Below, piece by piece: positions 18,723-31,684 of a stretch of DNA of 64,000 nucleotides. The DNA comes from Rhynchopus sp. YZ270_cl-10 (Eukaryota > Euglenozoa > Diplonemea > Diplonemida > Diplonemidae). Location of the stretch: the NCBI GenBank assembly GCA_964035575.1, contig OZ037924.1, positions 1 to 64,000 on the forward strand. Reading direction: 5' to 3'. Under the pieces are notes generated by a model that was not told the origin of the DNA, ran no database searches, and saw only the letters and a program-made list of their open reading frames with translations. Position numbers and translations under genes: made by a program. How positions within the stretch are numbered: the stretch's first letter is position 1; every line of letters starts with the position of its first letter.

Positions 18723-21700
18723 CCATTAAAAGCGTCTATGGCATGATCTAAGCATCACATAATTTCTGAAATCAATACCAACCACAATTTACGGCTATTT
18801 TTCCAGCAATAGCCGTATCATGGCTTATAACCATACCTAAGGATGTCCAATATGCTGGAAAAGTTAATAATCTTGGGTATATAGGGTTTTTGGGCACATT
18901 TGAGTCAATTGCGGGGTCTTACGATTTAATCTGAGTATCACACATATCCTAATCACCTATATAATCGAAAAACACATACAAAATGACCTACATAGCCGTA
19001 AAATGACCCAAATGTGCATATTCGGGTTGAAATTTCATTTTTTCGGAAAGTTTTTTTTTCTCAACAATTACATGGGTGAGTTCCGAGTACATTATGGGGT
19101 CGTAAGTTTTTATTCGAGCATCACACATTATGTAGAATAATTTATGCCATACAATGTTACCAAAAAAAGTCGATTTTTGGTCACTTTTTCAAAAATATGA
19201 AAATTCGATTTTTGGGTACTAGATAGGTCTTTCCGGTGCAAAAACGACCGTTAAATGGATTCTCCGGGGTCCTAAGGCCCCAAAAATCACTTTTGGACAC
19301 ACGGGCAATATCCCAGTATACCCTAGGAAATTGGTGGGAACCCAAAAATTGGCCTCAAAATCCGACCAAAACCAAGGTTTCTGTAGAGGTACATGTGAAC
19401 CTCATGTGTGTTCTGGAGACCCATTTTGTTTTTAAAAGTGAATCTAAATAGCCAAAAATTTAAAACTCTTGTAGCGCATTCGGAATAGAGGGGGTATTCG
19501 CGAAAACCTGTGCGAAACATTTATCAATTCAGGTCTGACCCACATGGTCATGACCCCATATTTTGGGTGCGGAAAACACCCTATCTGTTGACCTACCGGC
19601 TTGTATGCCTGTATACCTGGTTGGGTCAACTTTTTGAAAATTTCCTGGGCCATATACCCTATTTGGGCCCCCTGAATCCATTGCGACATCGTTTTTTCAC
19701 ATCCGAGTGAAAACTAATATATAGGATAACCCATGGGTATGGGTACCTCGCTCAATACCCCTAAAATCAGTGCTTTTGAAAATGACCCTATGGAAAAATG
19801 TATCCAAAATATTGAAACATGTTCTCCTGGCATCTGCAACACGATATTTTGGGCCCCCTGGGCCCCGGGGGCCCTACGGGCCCCCATATTCGCGAAAAGT
19901 TGGGCATCCCAGCTAGTGGGTCGGTACTGGGTATACAAACATCCCCCCAAAAAGTGAGATTTTGACCCCCCAAAAATGGCCATTTTTTTACTCCCCGGGA
20001 CCTTCTCAGGTGTGTATTCGGACCCTCTCGTGGTCTTAAACCGGATTTTTGGGGCCCCCACACCCTGGAATACCCCCCATAGTGTCGTTTTTTCACCCGC
20101 AGGGCCGATTTTTTAGAAAAAATTTGGTTTTTAAGGAACAACATTTACCCTGCGACACCTTGAAAAACAGGTGATTTTTGCCTTTTTCAGTTGTGTGTGT
20201 GCAGTGCCGAATTCCCCAGGCTTGGTGAAAGTTGTGCCTCAAATACCCCTATGTGGGTTGGAAAAATCAAATAAAGATAAAATTTTGAGGCAGCCTGGGG
20301 GTGTGCTATGGTAAACAATTTGTGTGTGTAAAAATACCCCTAAAAAACACCCTAAAAATGGCTGTTTTTCGCCTATTTTTGGGGGTCGCCTGAGCTATTT
20401 TTTTTATTGTTTTGGCTTTTCCTGGGACCTGAAAAGAGGGTCCTGGGCCCAATATGTCCCAATGAGGCCATTGGAATATCGATTTTTTCCAGATATGGGC
20501 CTCCTAGACCGAAATTTTTGATTTTGGTGTTGCAAAAATTTTCGAAAATCCTGAAAAGTGCCCAAAAACACGTAAAAACACGTGTATAGGCACACCCTAT
20601 CGGCCCCCAGCATTGCCCAGGATTGTTGCAAATTTTCCCTGCATGGGGGCCCTCCGGGCCCCCTGGACCCATTGCGACCCGATTGGTTCACATTCCTGGA
20701 AAATTTGGTCCCTAAGACACATACGTGGTTAACATACCCCTGAAAAACACCCTATTTTTGACCCTAAAAAACACCCTATTTTTGACCCTGAAAACATGAT
20801 TTTAGCAAATAGGGCAACTAGTTTGGTGATCCAGCAACCGACTCATGGGCCCAGTATGTCCAACAGGGCCATATGTTTGGTAAATTTTACCGGGGGCAAG
20901 GGGATGTACAAAAAAAAAGTGGATTTTTTACCTTAAAAAAATGGCCAAAAATAGGCCAAAAATGGCCATTTTTCGGCCATGTGACCCCCACAGCAACCCT
21001 ATATAGACCCCCAAAAACCTAATATTTTTTTCCCAGCGATGTGTCCTGGGGGCCCTTCGGGCCCCCAGGACACATCGCAACCCCGTTTTTTCAAAAAGCT
21101 GGCCCTACGGGCCAACTTTTTGAGGTGGCCTGTAGGGTGACCCCTTCAAAAAGCTGGAACCCGGATTTTGGGGTCAGGGGTCCCTTTATGCACTTTTATG
21201 TATAAAAAAATGTCTGGGGCGAGAAAATGCAAATTTTTGCCTGCAAACACACTGCATACTACGACAGGACCATATTCCATCTTATCAGGAAAAATTTCGG
21301 AGGTGTTAGTCATAAAAACAATTTAAAATTTTTTGAAAAAACATGAGATCTGGATAAAAGTTTTGACTGTACCTGTGGAAGGTGGGATTTTGCCTGTGTT
21401 TTGACTTTTTTTTTCAGTAAATAAACTTCTACTCATCTCCGGAGGCCGTCCGAGGTCGCAATTAACTCATTTTGACAATTTAGGGCCATATACCGCCCGT
21501 TTTTTCAAAAAGTTGAAAATTTTGGCCCCCAGGATTGGGTACAGCGTGTACTGAACCCTGATTTTCGAAAAATCTCAACTTTTGAAATTTGTCACTTATG
21601 GCAGCATGTATCTGACACCCGATTTTGAGTTTTCCCGTGAATCCATTTTGGTGCATATACACTATCTGGCACCCCTGAGTCCATTGCGGGGTCGTTTTTT

Positions 21701-23768
21701 CAAAACGTCGACCGGACTAATACCTAATATGACCCTGGGTATAGCGTACCGTCTCAGAAACACCCCAAAATCAGTGTTTTTGAAGGGTTGTCACAGCTAA
21801 AATCGATGAAAAAATGTCAAAATCACTTTCCCGTGACCCAATAGCGTGAAATATGACCCATGTGGGCCCCCAGGACCTATAGCACCCCCAATAGGTCGAT
21901 TCCATGCATATTTCACACCCCCAGATATATGCGCCCATAGGGTGCCACACCCCAAAATCATGATTTTTACATGATTTTTGGCCGGATGCACTGACCAGCA
22001 GGGCCATACCGTCTACCGGGGCAACCATATTTTTGAAACATCGGCCTTGCATAGGGCCCAGTATGTCCCACAGGGTATATTGCCCCAGTATCAGGTCCCC
22101 GCACAAGCCAAACCAATATTTTAAAATCGCTTTTTTTGAAAAAAATATTTTTCAAAAAAAATCGTGATTTTTGGGATTTTGGTGATTTTTACAGTTTTGC
22201 ACACCCTGAAAATCGATTTTTTCGGCTCCGCCGGTGAAATATCGACATAATTTAGGTATGTTATGTGCATAATATACCCATTAGAGCCCATTCAAGTCAC
22301 ATTCCGACCATTTTTCGTGAAAAAATGCAACTTTTTGTCACCGTGACCCCGAAAAATGACGATTTTTTGGTCGATTTTTTCGGCCAAAAATTTCGTACCA
22401 CAGGGCCATACCATATACTGGGATTATCAACTTTTTGAAAATACGGCCTGGTATTCGGGTGTATATGTCCCATGGGGCCCATAGTAACCTTACTGGGTCA
22501 TGCCCAAAGCCAATCTTAATAGTAAAATTCGATTTTCTGTGAAAAATATTTTGACCAAAAAATCGTCATTTTTCCGATTTTCGTCATTTTTACAGTTTTG
22601 CACACCCTGAAAATCGATTTTTTCGGCTCCGCCGGTGAAATATCGACATAATTTAGGTATGTTATGTGCATAATATACCCATTAGAGCCCATTCAAGTCA
22701 CATTCCGACCATTTTTCGTGAAAAAATGCAACTTTTTGTCACCGTGACCCCGAAAAATGACGATTTTTTGGTCGATTTTTTCGGCCAAAAATTTCGTACC
22801 ACAGGGCCATACCATATACTGGGATTATCAACTTTTTGAAAATACGGCCTGGTATTCGGGTGTATATGTCCCATGGGGCCCATAGTAACCTTACTGGGTC
22901 ATGCCCAAAGCCAATCTTAATAGTAAAATTCGATTTTCTGTGAAAAATATTTTGACCAAAAAATCGTCATTTTTCCGATTTTCGTCATTTTTACAGTTTT
23001 GCACACCCTGAAAATCGATTTTTTCGGCTCCGCCGGTGAAATATCGACATAATTTAGGTATGTTATGTGCATAATATACCCATTAGAGCCCATTCAAGTC
23101 ACATTCCGACCATTTTTCGTGAAAAAATGCAACTTTTTGTCACCGTGACCCCCAAAAATGACGATTTTTTGGTCGATTTTTTCGGCCAAAAATTTCGTAC
23201 CACAGGGCCATACCATATACTGGGATTATCAACTTTTTGAAAATACGGCCTGGTATTCGGGTGTATATGTCCCATGGGGCCCATAGTAACCTTACTGGGT
23301 CATGCCCAAAGCCAATCTTAATAGTAAAATTCGATTTTCTGTGAAAAATATTTTCACCAAAAAATCGACTTTTTTCAAAATATTTCTCAGTTAGACAGTG
23401 TGTGATGCTCGGATCTGAGCGTACGACCCCGCAATTGACTCAGATGTGCTCAAATACCCCATATACCCAAGAAAATTGCATTTTCGAGTGAAAAGAAGGT
23501 TCGTACAGAGGTCATATGCCTGTGTACAGGTATATTTGCCTGTAACCCCTATGTTTGAGCACCGGCTAAGTTGTAGAGAGGGCCTGATACTCGGAATTGA
23601 CCGTGCGACCCCGCAATTGACTCAGATTGGCCCAAAAACCCTATATACGCAAGATTTCTTCATTTTCGTGCAAATTTGAGGTATTTAGATATGGTTATAT
23701 GCATGTTACACCAAAATACAGGTGTTTGTTGCACCTGTAAAATTTGAGACATTGTGTGATGCTCTAAT
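18723..23768. repeat. Non-coding spacer of unit B
   Basis: Matches the unit A spacer at offset +11,007 except that the 401-bp subrepeat (22187-23383) is present three times. No gene seen. Confidence 0.85.
22187..23383. repeat. 401-bp subrepeat, 3 copies (unit B)
   Basis: Equivalent positions 22297, 22698 and 23099 are spaced by 401 bp. The extra copy accounts for the whole length difference between units A and B. Confidence 0.93.
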
Positions 23769-23870
23769 CTGATCGTACGTACAATTCTGTCGCTTCCTTC
23801 TTTTTCTTTGGTACCAAAAAGAATCGAGATCTGGAAATATCACAACAGTGTTTCCAAGCCAAAAAATGTT

Positions 23871-23943
23871 TGGAGATTGAGGGTATCGATCCCTCTACCT
23901 CTCGCATGCTGAGCGAGCGCTCTACCATTTGAGCTAAACCCCC
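23871..23943 (-). tRNA. tRNA-Ala (AGC), unit B
   Basis: Identical to the unit A gene, including C at position 33. Confidence 0.95.
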
Positions 23944-24044
23944 TTACATTTCTTAAACGAATCTTTACAAGGTGGGGATGGAATTCAAAACCAAAAAGGG
24001 AGAAGTAACACTCAAGAGAAAATCTGGTCTTGAAACAAAAAGAG

Positions 24045-24116
24045 AGGGCACACCCGGGTTCGAACCAGGGACCGTTCGGACTGCAGCCGAATGCTCTACC
24101 ACTGAGCTATATACCC
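24045..24116 (-). tRNA. tRNA-Cys (GCA), unit B
   Basis: Identical to the unit A gene. Confidence 0.96.
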
Positions 24117-24199
24117 TTCAATAATCATGCTTTGCGCTGAATACTATCAGTTCACTTTTCAACCAACTTCTGTGTGTTACACCACAAATAAGGAAAAAA

Positions 24200-24318
24200 G
24201 GATTCAAGCACCCGGACTTCCCAGCTGGTCACCCACGCCAGTACTATCCAGGCCTGCTGGTGCTTAACTTCTCAAATCAGGCGGGATGAGGTGTATTCAC
24301 CAGAGTATGGCCGAATCC
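24200..24318 (-). rRNA. 5S rRNA, copy 1 of unit B
   Basis: Same sequence as 12792-12910. Confidence 0.96.
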
Positions 24319-24471
24319 AATAATGGGTCTGGGTGGAAAACCTTTGAAGAGCTTTATATTTCTGAGCTTGTTTTTGCTTCACTTGTGCAAAAGGTCTTGG
24401 GTGTTGCATGGTACAGGAAACTTTATTTGTCTCCCCTGTTCCGCTGCACTCTGCATTAGGTCATTTCACCT

Positions 24472-24851
24472 AAAATAAGGCCAGTTTGCGATCTTCTTGG
24501 AGTATCTTGGTGTCCAGTACAGTGTTTCTGGCATTGTGGACTTGCATGTTGTACAGGGCAACTGCCTGGGAATTAGTCCCACTTCTTGCAACAGTTTAGC
24601 TATTTCGGCATCCCCAGCGCGCATGATATTAAGCACAGGAGAATTTTTGGCTGCAGGTGCGCACGTCCCTTCTGGGGAGTATGGATGCCTCTTCCTCAGT
24701 TTTTGTTGTGCATTTTTGCACCTTTGCGCTCATCTCCATCTCACCAAAGGTGAAATTGTGAATGCTGTCATGCAGCATTCACATTCCAGCATGCTCCTGT
24801 AGGCTGAAGCACCGTCGGTGGTGTAGTCTCCCCTCATTTCTGCTCTCTGGA
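24472..24851 (-). ncRNA. Unidentified structured RNA A, unit B
   Basis: Second copy of the candidate at 13064-13443, with its promoter element at 24874-24908. Confidence 0.5.
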
Positions 24852-24954
24852 TAGTGCAACAAACACAGGGATACAAGACAGGGTTGTCTTGTTGGAGGTG
24901 GGTCAGGGTCTGGATGTCCTAAAACCACACACCAACACGGAAGAAAAGCAAAAA

Positions 24955-25073
24955 GGATTCAAGCACCCGGACTTCCCAGCTGGTCACCCACGCCAGTACT
25001 ATCCAGGCCTGCTGGTGCTTAACTTCTCAAATCAGGCGGGATGAGGTGCATTCACCAGAGTATGGCCGAATCC
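24955..25073 (-). rRNA. 5S rRNA, copy 2 of unit B
   Basis: Same sequence as 13547-13665. Confidence 0.96.
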
Positions 25074-25358
25074 AATACTGAGTCAGGTTCGAAAACCTTT
25101 GAAGAGCTTTTTATTTCTGAGCTTGTTTTTGCTTCGGTTGTGAAAACCGGTTTGTGGGTCAGCAGGTTTAACAAGTTTGGCCAGTCCTTAGCACAGCACT
25201 TAGTGCGCTGCACTACTGCATCGGAGCAGGTGCCTGTGTGCTCACAGGTCACCACTCAGTGGTCGATCCCTCTAGACCAGTGTGCTGGGTTTACTGGGTT
25301 TACTGGGTAACATGATGGTTTGTGTGATCATGTTTGTTTTGGTTTGTTTGTTTAAAAA

Positions 25359-25515
25359 GGCGGGTTTGTGCAAAGCACAGCACCGCCGCTGTCAAAAATT
25401 TCACTGTGCAAGCCAGCCGAAGCTAGTGCCACCAGTATCCCCTGCGCAGTGCAATGCAAGGGCCACTGGTGTGTCGACGCCCTTGTTGATCAGGTCAGAC
25501 ACCAGTAAGGTATGT
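25359..25515 (-). ncRNA. U1 snRNA, unit B
   Basis: Same as the unit A gene, with the ACAUACC 5' end. Confidence 0.92.
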
Positions 25516-25607
25516 AACCTCTAGCTGAGTTTAACAACATGCGAAACTCCAACACCTTCAGGGAAGCGTAGTGGTTGTCAAGACTTAAAAACAGATGAGA
25601 CACAAAG

Positions 25608-25703
25608 GCCCCTTCAAAAATTATGCTTTCACATAGTGGCTCTTACCCACGGTCATCTTTAGTAAAAGGCGAAAGATGAGTTCGATATGGGCAAGAACCG
25701 TGA
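25608..25703 (-). ncRNA. U5 snRNA, unit B
   Basis: Same as the unit A gene, including loop CGCCTTTTACT and Sm site. Confidence 0.93.
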
Positions 25704-25885
25704 TATGGCTCTGTTTTGTTCTATTGCTGTGTGCACTTTGCTACACATGGAAGCATGTTGAGAGCGAGGATAGTGTGGTAACTTCTTGATTGATCAAGAT
25801 GTCCTTGAAGGTGAAAAAAGTAATGTGAAGCCTTTTTTGAGGTTTTTCTTAAAAACAAGCTGTAAGTGGAAGGGCTGTGCCTGGT

Positions 25886-26066
25886 ACTCTTCCCTGCGCC
25901 ATACAGGGGAGAGACAAAACAATACAAGAAGTATGTGACAATCATCGCAAGTGCTCATGCTGCACATGCCCAACCTATGTCATCATCCAGCTTTGGTCTT
26001 GTGCCGAAGAAAACAATCTTCAACACGAATGCACTCAAAAACAGATCCTGTGTAGAGTACAGTCTT
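25886..26066 (-). ncRNA. U3 snoRNA candidate, unit B
   Basis: Second copy of 14478-14658, with its upstream element. Confidence 0.6.
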
Positions 26067-26228
26067 GCCCTTGTTTGTTCCACCTATCGGCTGCACAGAT
26101 GTCTATAGGGAGGCACATTGGCGGTGGTAGTTTTGGTGTGTTAACTTTACGTGGTGTCTATATGTTACCACCCCAACACACTTCCCTGTGGACATAGCTT
26201 TGTGACACGACTGGGAGAAAAGGAGGTA

Positions 26229-26369
26229 TTCTTGCGCTCGGGATAATTCCATAAGCAATGACCAAATAGGGACGCTGTGGAGAGATTGCTGGTTGAAAAC
26301 TACCCAATTCCCGCCATGGGCCGCTTCGGCGTTGCCACATTGGCAATTTGTGTAGCTGCTTCGGCGGCC
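26229..26369 (+). ncRNA. U4 snRNA, unit B
   Basis: Same as the unit A gene. Confidence 0.92.
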
Positions 26370-26520
26370 TTGTTTTTACTAATAAGATTGATCATCACCT
26401 TCACTTACTTCCCTGTGACATGGGTGTGTAATCTGCTTGCCTTGTTGTTTCCTAGTAATATTGATCATAATCATGCTTCCCTGTACATGGGTGTCGAATT
26501 CGGTATGGACTAAAAAGAAG

Positions 26521-26698
26521 TCATACCTTCTCGGCCTTTTGGCTAAGATCAAGTGTATTATCTGTTCTTATCAGCTTAATATCTGATACAGTGCCTTGTG
26601 CTTCAAAGCATTTCACGAGAAAACTCGCCCCTGTCCTTCTTCATCACTATCACTTGACCGAACACTCCCTGCAAGGAAGCCTGTAAAAGGCGATGCTT
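26521..26698 (+). ncRNA. U2 snRNA, unit B
   Basis: Same as the unit A gene, again with GUAUUA in the branch-binding segment. Confidence 0.92.
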
Positions 26699-26752
26699 AG
26701 GCAACAACACAGACACAGGGGGGGGGGGGGGTGCTGGGTGGGAAAATATAAA

Positions 26753-27081
26753 AAAGGGTGCTTGCGTTGTGTGCTGGATCGGGACCACCAGTAAACTGGC
26801 AGCCCCACATCCAGTTCTAATATTTGAAGTGTGAAATAGAACGCAGTCAGAATTAGTGTTACACGCTAATGTAAGAATAATCATCATGGGTAATATTCTG
26901 TACGAACGTACGGGATTTACATCATATGAAAGTAGTTCCGCCTTGGGCCATATCAGGCCCAACAGCAGGACCGCATCATAAAAATTGTAAAGAATTTTCT
27001 TAAATAGAAAGGTCTTTTCAAGTTTTAGCTGTTGCTGAACGAGTTGTTTGGTTTCGAAGTAGCACACTAACTTAGCACCCA
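26753..27081 (-). ncRNA. Unidentified structured RNA B, unit B
   Basis: Second copy of 15345-15673; element at 27104-27139. Confidence 0.5.
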
Positions 27082-27195
27082 AACATAGGGAGAGTATGGG
27101 AAAACAAGACAGGGTTGTCTTGTTGGAGGTGGGTCAGGGTGACACACACTTTGTACATGCATCATATGTGTGAATGTTTTTTCTCATGGTGACGT

Positions 27196-27314
27196 AAAAA
27201 AGGCCAGTCTCTTTCGAGGCTGGCCATGTTTGACAAAGTTGTGTGAGAAGAATATAATCTTCATGCTTCCATACCAATGAAGTACAGAAACTGTAGCTTT
27301 AGAAATCGTTGGTT
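27196..27314 (-). ncRNA. SL RNA gene, copy 10 (= copy 4)
   Basis: Exon 27275-27314; flank as copy 4. Confidence 0.95.
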
Positions 27315-27473
27315 GCCCTTTTTCTTAACATTGCTCTAAGCACCAACATGTACTGGTAAACATGCCACTTGTGGTGAATAATGTGGGTAGGAATGGTCTG
27401 GGCAACGTGGTGGGGTGTATCAACAACACATGTGTATGGTGATGTGGAAACAATGTTCACATGGAAAAATGTA

Positions 27474-27791
27474 AAAAAGAAACGCTTCTCCAGTTCAAGC
27501 CATTGAGTTGGAAACACCCTCACTCTGCTCTGTGCTGCGATCCTTGAACTGTCCACTGCAGGAGTTATGAGCTGCTCTGTGAGACCAGCCTGGCCCGGTT
27601 CACCCCATTTCACTCTGATTGTTGCCCTGGTTTACACCAAGGCCGCAAACAGGACAGTAGACTAACACGGACAACACATCAACACAGAAGTTGAAGGTGC
27701 CTTTGGTCCACCTCAAAGAGTGCCCAGTTCTGGAGAAGCTTGCCCCCCCAGAAGCTAGGGGTTTCAGGATGCAGCCAACACATCCCGGCTC
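27474..27791 (-). ncRNA. 7SL RNA, unit B
   Basis: Same as 16066-16383. Confidence 0.92.
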
Positions 27792-27938
27792 AATAGATAC
27801 CATATTGTCGGAATACAAGACAGGGTTGTCTAGTTGGAGGTGGGTCAGGTCAAAAACGTGGTTTTGAAGATCCTCACTTCTTGTGTGTGTTTTTTTTTTG
27901 CTTTGCACAAAGACACACAAAGACAATCATGCTAACGT

Positions 27939-28056
27939 AAAAAAGGCCAGTCTCTTTCGAAACCGGCCATGTTTTGACAAAGTTGTGTGAGAAGAGTAAT
28001 CTTCATGCTTCCATACCAATGAAGTACAGAAACTGTAGCTTTAGAAATCGTTGGTT
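27939..28056 (-). ncRNA. SL RNA gene, copy 11 (= copy 5)
   Basis: Exon 28017-28056; flank as copy 5. Confidence 0.95.
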
Positions 28057-28275
28057 GCTCTTTTTCTCTACACAGCTTTCGACATGTATGTGCTCAGGGA
28101 AGCATGCCAGTAGCATAAACCATATGGTCGTTTTTTGAAACCAATATTTCAATGGGTTACTGCAGCCTGCCACTTGCCACCTGTGGGTGATGGGTATGTC
28201 TGCACATATGTGTTGGTCTGGGAAGCATGAAGAAGACACCAGTGTAAAAAATACGTGTGATCCGGGGGACAAAAA

Positions 28276-28380
28276 AAAAGTTGATACTTTCTCGATTAAT
28301 GCGTGTCATCCTTGCGCAGGGACCATGCTAATCTTCTCTGTATCGATCCAATTTTAACGGATGTCCCATTTCTGGGGTCC
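28276..28380 (-). ncRNA. U6 snRNA, copy 2
   Basis: Same as 16868-16972, with upstream element 28404-28439. Confidence 0.97.
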
Positions 28381-28517
28381 AGTATATATGCACAAGGTGG
28401 TTGACAAGACAGGGGCCCCTTGTTGGAGTTGGGTCAGGGTCTGAATGTGGTTCTAAACTTCTGCTGTTGTTGTGTGGGTTTTTTTGCTTCTTGTGCACAA
28501 GACGATCGTGTTAACGT

Positions 28518-28635
28518 AAAAAAGGCCAGTCTCTTTCGAAACTGGCCATGTTTTGACAAAGTTGTGTGAGAAGAATAATCTTCATGCTTCCATACCAATG
28601 AAGTACAGAAACTGTAGCTTTAGAAATCGTTGGTT
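28518..28635 (-). ncRNA. SL RNA gene, copy 12 (= copy 6)
   Basis: Exon 28596-28635. Confidence 0.95.
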
Positions 28636-28936
28636 GCCCTTTTTCTCTACAATGTTCTAAGTGCCAACATGTTCTGGGAATCATGCCATATGTATCATTA
28701 TTATGGTGGGTTTTTTTTCTAACATAGCCGTAGAGTGGCTTATAAACATACCTAAGGATGCCCAATGTGCTCGAAAGTCCAAAAATCTTGGGAATACGGG
28801 ATATTTGGGCTCATTTGAGTCAATTGCGTGGTCGTACAATTTAATCTGAGCATTACACATATCCTAATCACCAAAATATTCGAAGAACATGGGAATCATG
28901 TGTGTTTTTTGGGTTTGCACAAGGTGATGTTAACGT

Positions 28937-29054
28937 AAAAAAGGCCAGTCTCTTTCGAAACTGGCCATGTTTTGACAAAGTTGTGTGAAGAATATAATCT
29001 TCATGCTTCCATACCAATGAAGTACAGAAACTGTAGCTTTAGAAATCGTTGGTT
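28937..29054 (-). ncRNA. SL RNA gene, copy 13 (= copy 1)
   Basis: Exon 29015-29054; carries the two-base shortening. Confidence 0.95.
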
Positions 29055-29375
29055 GCCCTTTTTCTCTACAATGTTCTAGGTACCCACTTGTTCTGGGAAG
29101 CCTTCTGCCAATGTCTATAATACGGTTGCTTTTTCGTACCTGACATCTTGGTCACTGTGAAGGTTCTACATAAAAATATCCTTAAGTGTGATCACTACTA
29201 CAGAAGGATATTCGACAGAGTCAACAGTGGCTTCTGAAGGGGAACAAGTGTCACAAATATGGTTTTGCAGGCGATATAAAAATGGGGTGCAGTAAGCACT
29301 TGTGCATTAGGTCAGGTGTGAATTGGGTGTGTTTTTGGGTTTGCTTCTTGTGCACAAAGACAATCGTGCTAACGT

Positions 29376-29492
29376 AAAAAAGGCCAGTCTCTTTCGAGGC
29401 TGGCCATGTTTGACAAAGTTGTGTGAGAAGAGTAATCTTCATGCTTCCATACCAATGAAGTACAGAAACTGTAGCTTTAGAAATCGTTGGTT
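29376..29492 (-). ncRNA. SL RNA gene, copy 14 (= copy 2)
   Basis: Exon 29453-29492. Confidence 0.95.
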
Positions 29493-29810
29493 GCCTTTTT
29501 TCTCTACAATGTTCTAAGCTCCAACGTGAACTGGTAAGCCTTCTTCCAGTGTCCTAAATATGGTCGCTTTTTCGTACCTAACCTATTGGTCACTGGGAAG
29601 GGTCTGCACAGAATATGCTTAGGTGATAGGCTTACACAAGTATATTCATAAGAGTCAACAGTGGTTTCTGAAGGGGTATATGTGGTACCAGTGCCACAAA
29701 TGGTTGCACACATGGTTTTGCAGGCGATATACAAATGGGTTGCAGCAAGCACTTGTGTGTGATGGGAATCATGTGTGTTTTTTGGGGTTTGCAGAAGGTG
29801 ATGCTAACGT

Positions 29811-29930
29811 AAAAAAGGCCAGTCTCTTTCGAAACTGGCCATGTTTTGACAAAGTTGTGTGAGAAGAATATAATCTTCATGCTTCCATACCAATGAAGTA
29901 CAGAAACTGTAGCTTTAGAAATCGTTGGTT
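29811..29930 (-). ncRNA. SL RNA gene, copy 15 (recombinant)
   Basis: The 3' part and downstream flank are those of copy 3 (gaatataatc). The promoter-side flank from about 29931 is that of copy 5 (ctctttttctctacacagc). The exon is unchanged, so the hybrid should still be functional. Confidence 0.95.
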
Positions 29931-30149
29931 GCTCTTTTTCTCTACACAGCTTTCGACATGTATGTGCTCAGGGAAGCATGCCAGTAGCATAAACCATATG
30001 GTCGTTTTTTGAAACCAATATTTCAATGGGTTACTGCAGCCTGCCACTTGCCACCTGTGGGTGATGGGTATGTCTGCACATATGTGTTGGTCTGGGAAGC
30101 ATGAAGAAGACACCAGTGTAAAAAATACGTGTGATCCGGGGGACAAAAA

Positions 30150-30254
30150 AAAAGTTGATACTTTCTCGATTAATGCGTGTCATCCTTGCGCAGGGACCAT
30201 GCTAATCTTCTCTGTATCGATCCAATTTTAACGGATGTCCCATTTCTGGGGTCC
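30150..30254 (-). ncRNA. U6 snRNA, copy 3
   Basis: Third U6 copy, in partial unit C, with intact upstream element 30278-30313. U6 is thus present once more than U1, U2, U4 or U5 in this window. Confidence 0.97.
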
Positions 30255-30391
30255 AGTATATATGCACAAGGTGGTTGACAAGACAGGGGCCCCTTGTTGG
30301 AGTTGGGTCAGGGTCTGAATGTGGTTCTAAACTTCTGCTGTTGTTGTGTGGGTTTTTTTGCTTCTTGTGCACAAGACGATCGTGTTAACGT

Positions 30392-30509
30392 AAAAAAGGC
30401 CAGTCTCTTTCGAAACTGGCCATGTTTTGACAAAGTTGTGTGAGAAGAATAATCTTCATGCTTCCATACCAATGAAGTACAGAAACTGTAGCTTTAGAAA
30501 TCGTTGGTT
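30392..30509 (-). ncRNA. SL RNA gene, copy 16 (= copy 6)
   Basis: Exon 30470-30509. Confidence 0.95.
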
Positions 30510-30810
30510 GCCCTTTTTCTCTACAATGTTCTAAGTGCCAACATGTTCTGGGAATCATGCCATATGTATCATTATTATGGTGGGTTTTTTTTCTAACATA
30601 GCCGTAGAGTGGCTTATAAACATACCTAAGGATGCCCAATGTGCTCGAAAGTCCAAAAATCTTGGGAATACGGGATATTTGGGCTCATTTGAGTCAATTG
30701 CGTGGTCGTACAATTTAATCTGAGCATTACACATATCCTAATCACCAAAATATTCGAAGAACATGGGAATCATGTGTGTTTTTTGGGTTTGCACAAGGTG
30801 ATGTTAACGT

Positions 30811-30928
30811 AAAAAAGGCCAGTCTCTTTCGAAACTGGCCATGTTTTGACAAAGTTGTGTGAAGAATATAATCTTCATGCTTCCATACCAATGAAGTACA
30901 GAAACTGTAGCTTTAGAAATCGTTGGTT
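30811..30928 (-). ncRNA. SL RNA gene, copy 17 (= copy 1)
   Basis: Exon 30889-30928; carries the two-base shortening. Confidence 0.95.
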
Positions 30929-31249
30929 GCCCTTTTTCTCTACAATGTTCTAGGTACCCACTTGTTCTGGGAAGCCTTCTGCCAATGTCTATAATACGGT
31001 TGCTTTTTCGTACCTGACATCTTGGTCACTGTGAAGGTTCTACATAAAAATATCCTTAAGTGTGATCACTACTACAGAAGGATATTCGACAGAGTCAACA
31101 GTGGCTTCTGAAGGGGAACAAGTGTCACAAATATGGTTTTGCAGGCGATATAAAAATGGGGTGCAGTAAGCACTTGTGCATTAGGTCAGGTGTGAATTGG
31201 GTGTGTTTTTGGGTTTGCTTCTTGTGCACAAAGACAATCGTGCTAACGT

Positions 31250-31366
31250 AAAAAAGGCCAGTCTCTTTCGAGGCTGGCCATGTTTGACAAAGTTGTGTGA
31301 GAAGAGTAATCTTCATGCTTCCATACCAATGAAGTACAGAAACTGTAGCTTTAGAAATCGTTGGTT
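31250..31366 (-). ncRNA. SL RNA gene, copy 18 (= copy 2)
   Basis: Exon 31327-31366. Confidence 0.95.
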
Positions 31367-31684
31367 GCCTTTTTTCTCTACAATGTTCTAAGCTCCAACG
31401 TGAACTGGTAAGCCTTCTTCCAGTGTCCTAAATATGGTCGCTTTTTCGTACCTAACCTATTGGTCACTGGGAAGGGTCTGCACAGAATATGCTTAGGTGA
31501 TAGGCTTACACAAGTATATTCATAAGAGTCAACAGTGGTTTCTGAAGGGGTATATGTGGTACCAGTGCCACAAATGGTTGCACACATGGTTTTGCAGGCG
31601 ATATACAAATGGGTTGCAGCAAGCACTTGTGTGTGATGGGAATCATGTGTGTTTTTTGGGGTTTGCAGAAGGTGATGCTAACGT

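Larger units (their letters stand above)
28844..30717. repeat. Partial unit C, 1,874 bp (four SL genes and U6)
   Basis: The sequence passes through copies equivalent to SL 1, 2 and 3. It then switches, inside the third SL gene, to the flank of SL copy 5, and continues through U6 and SL copy 6. This is the product expected of unequal crossing-over between two SL genes. Confidence 0.93.
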
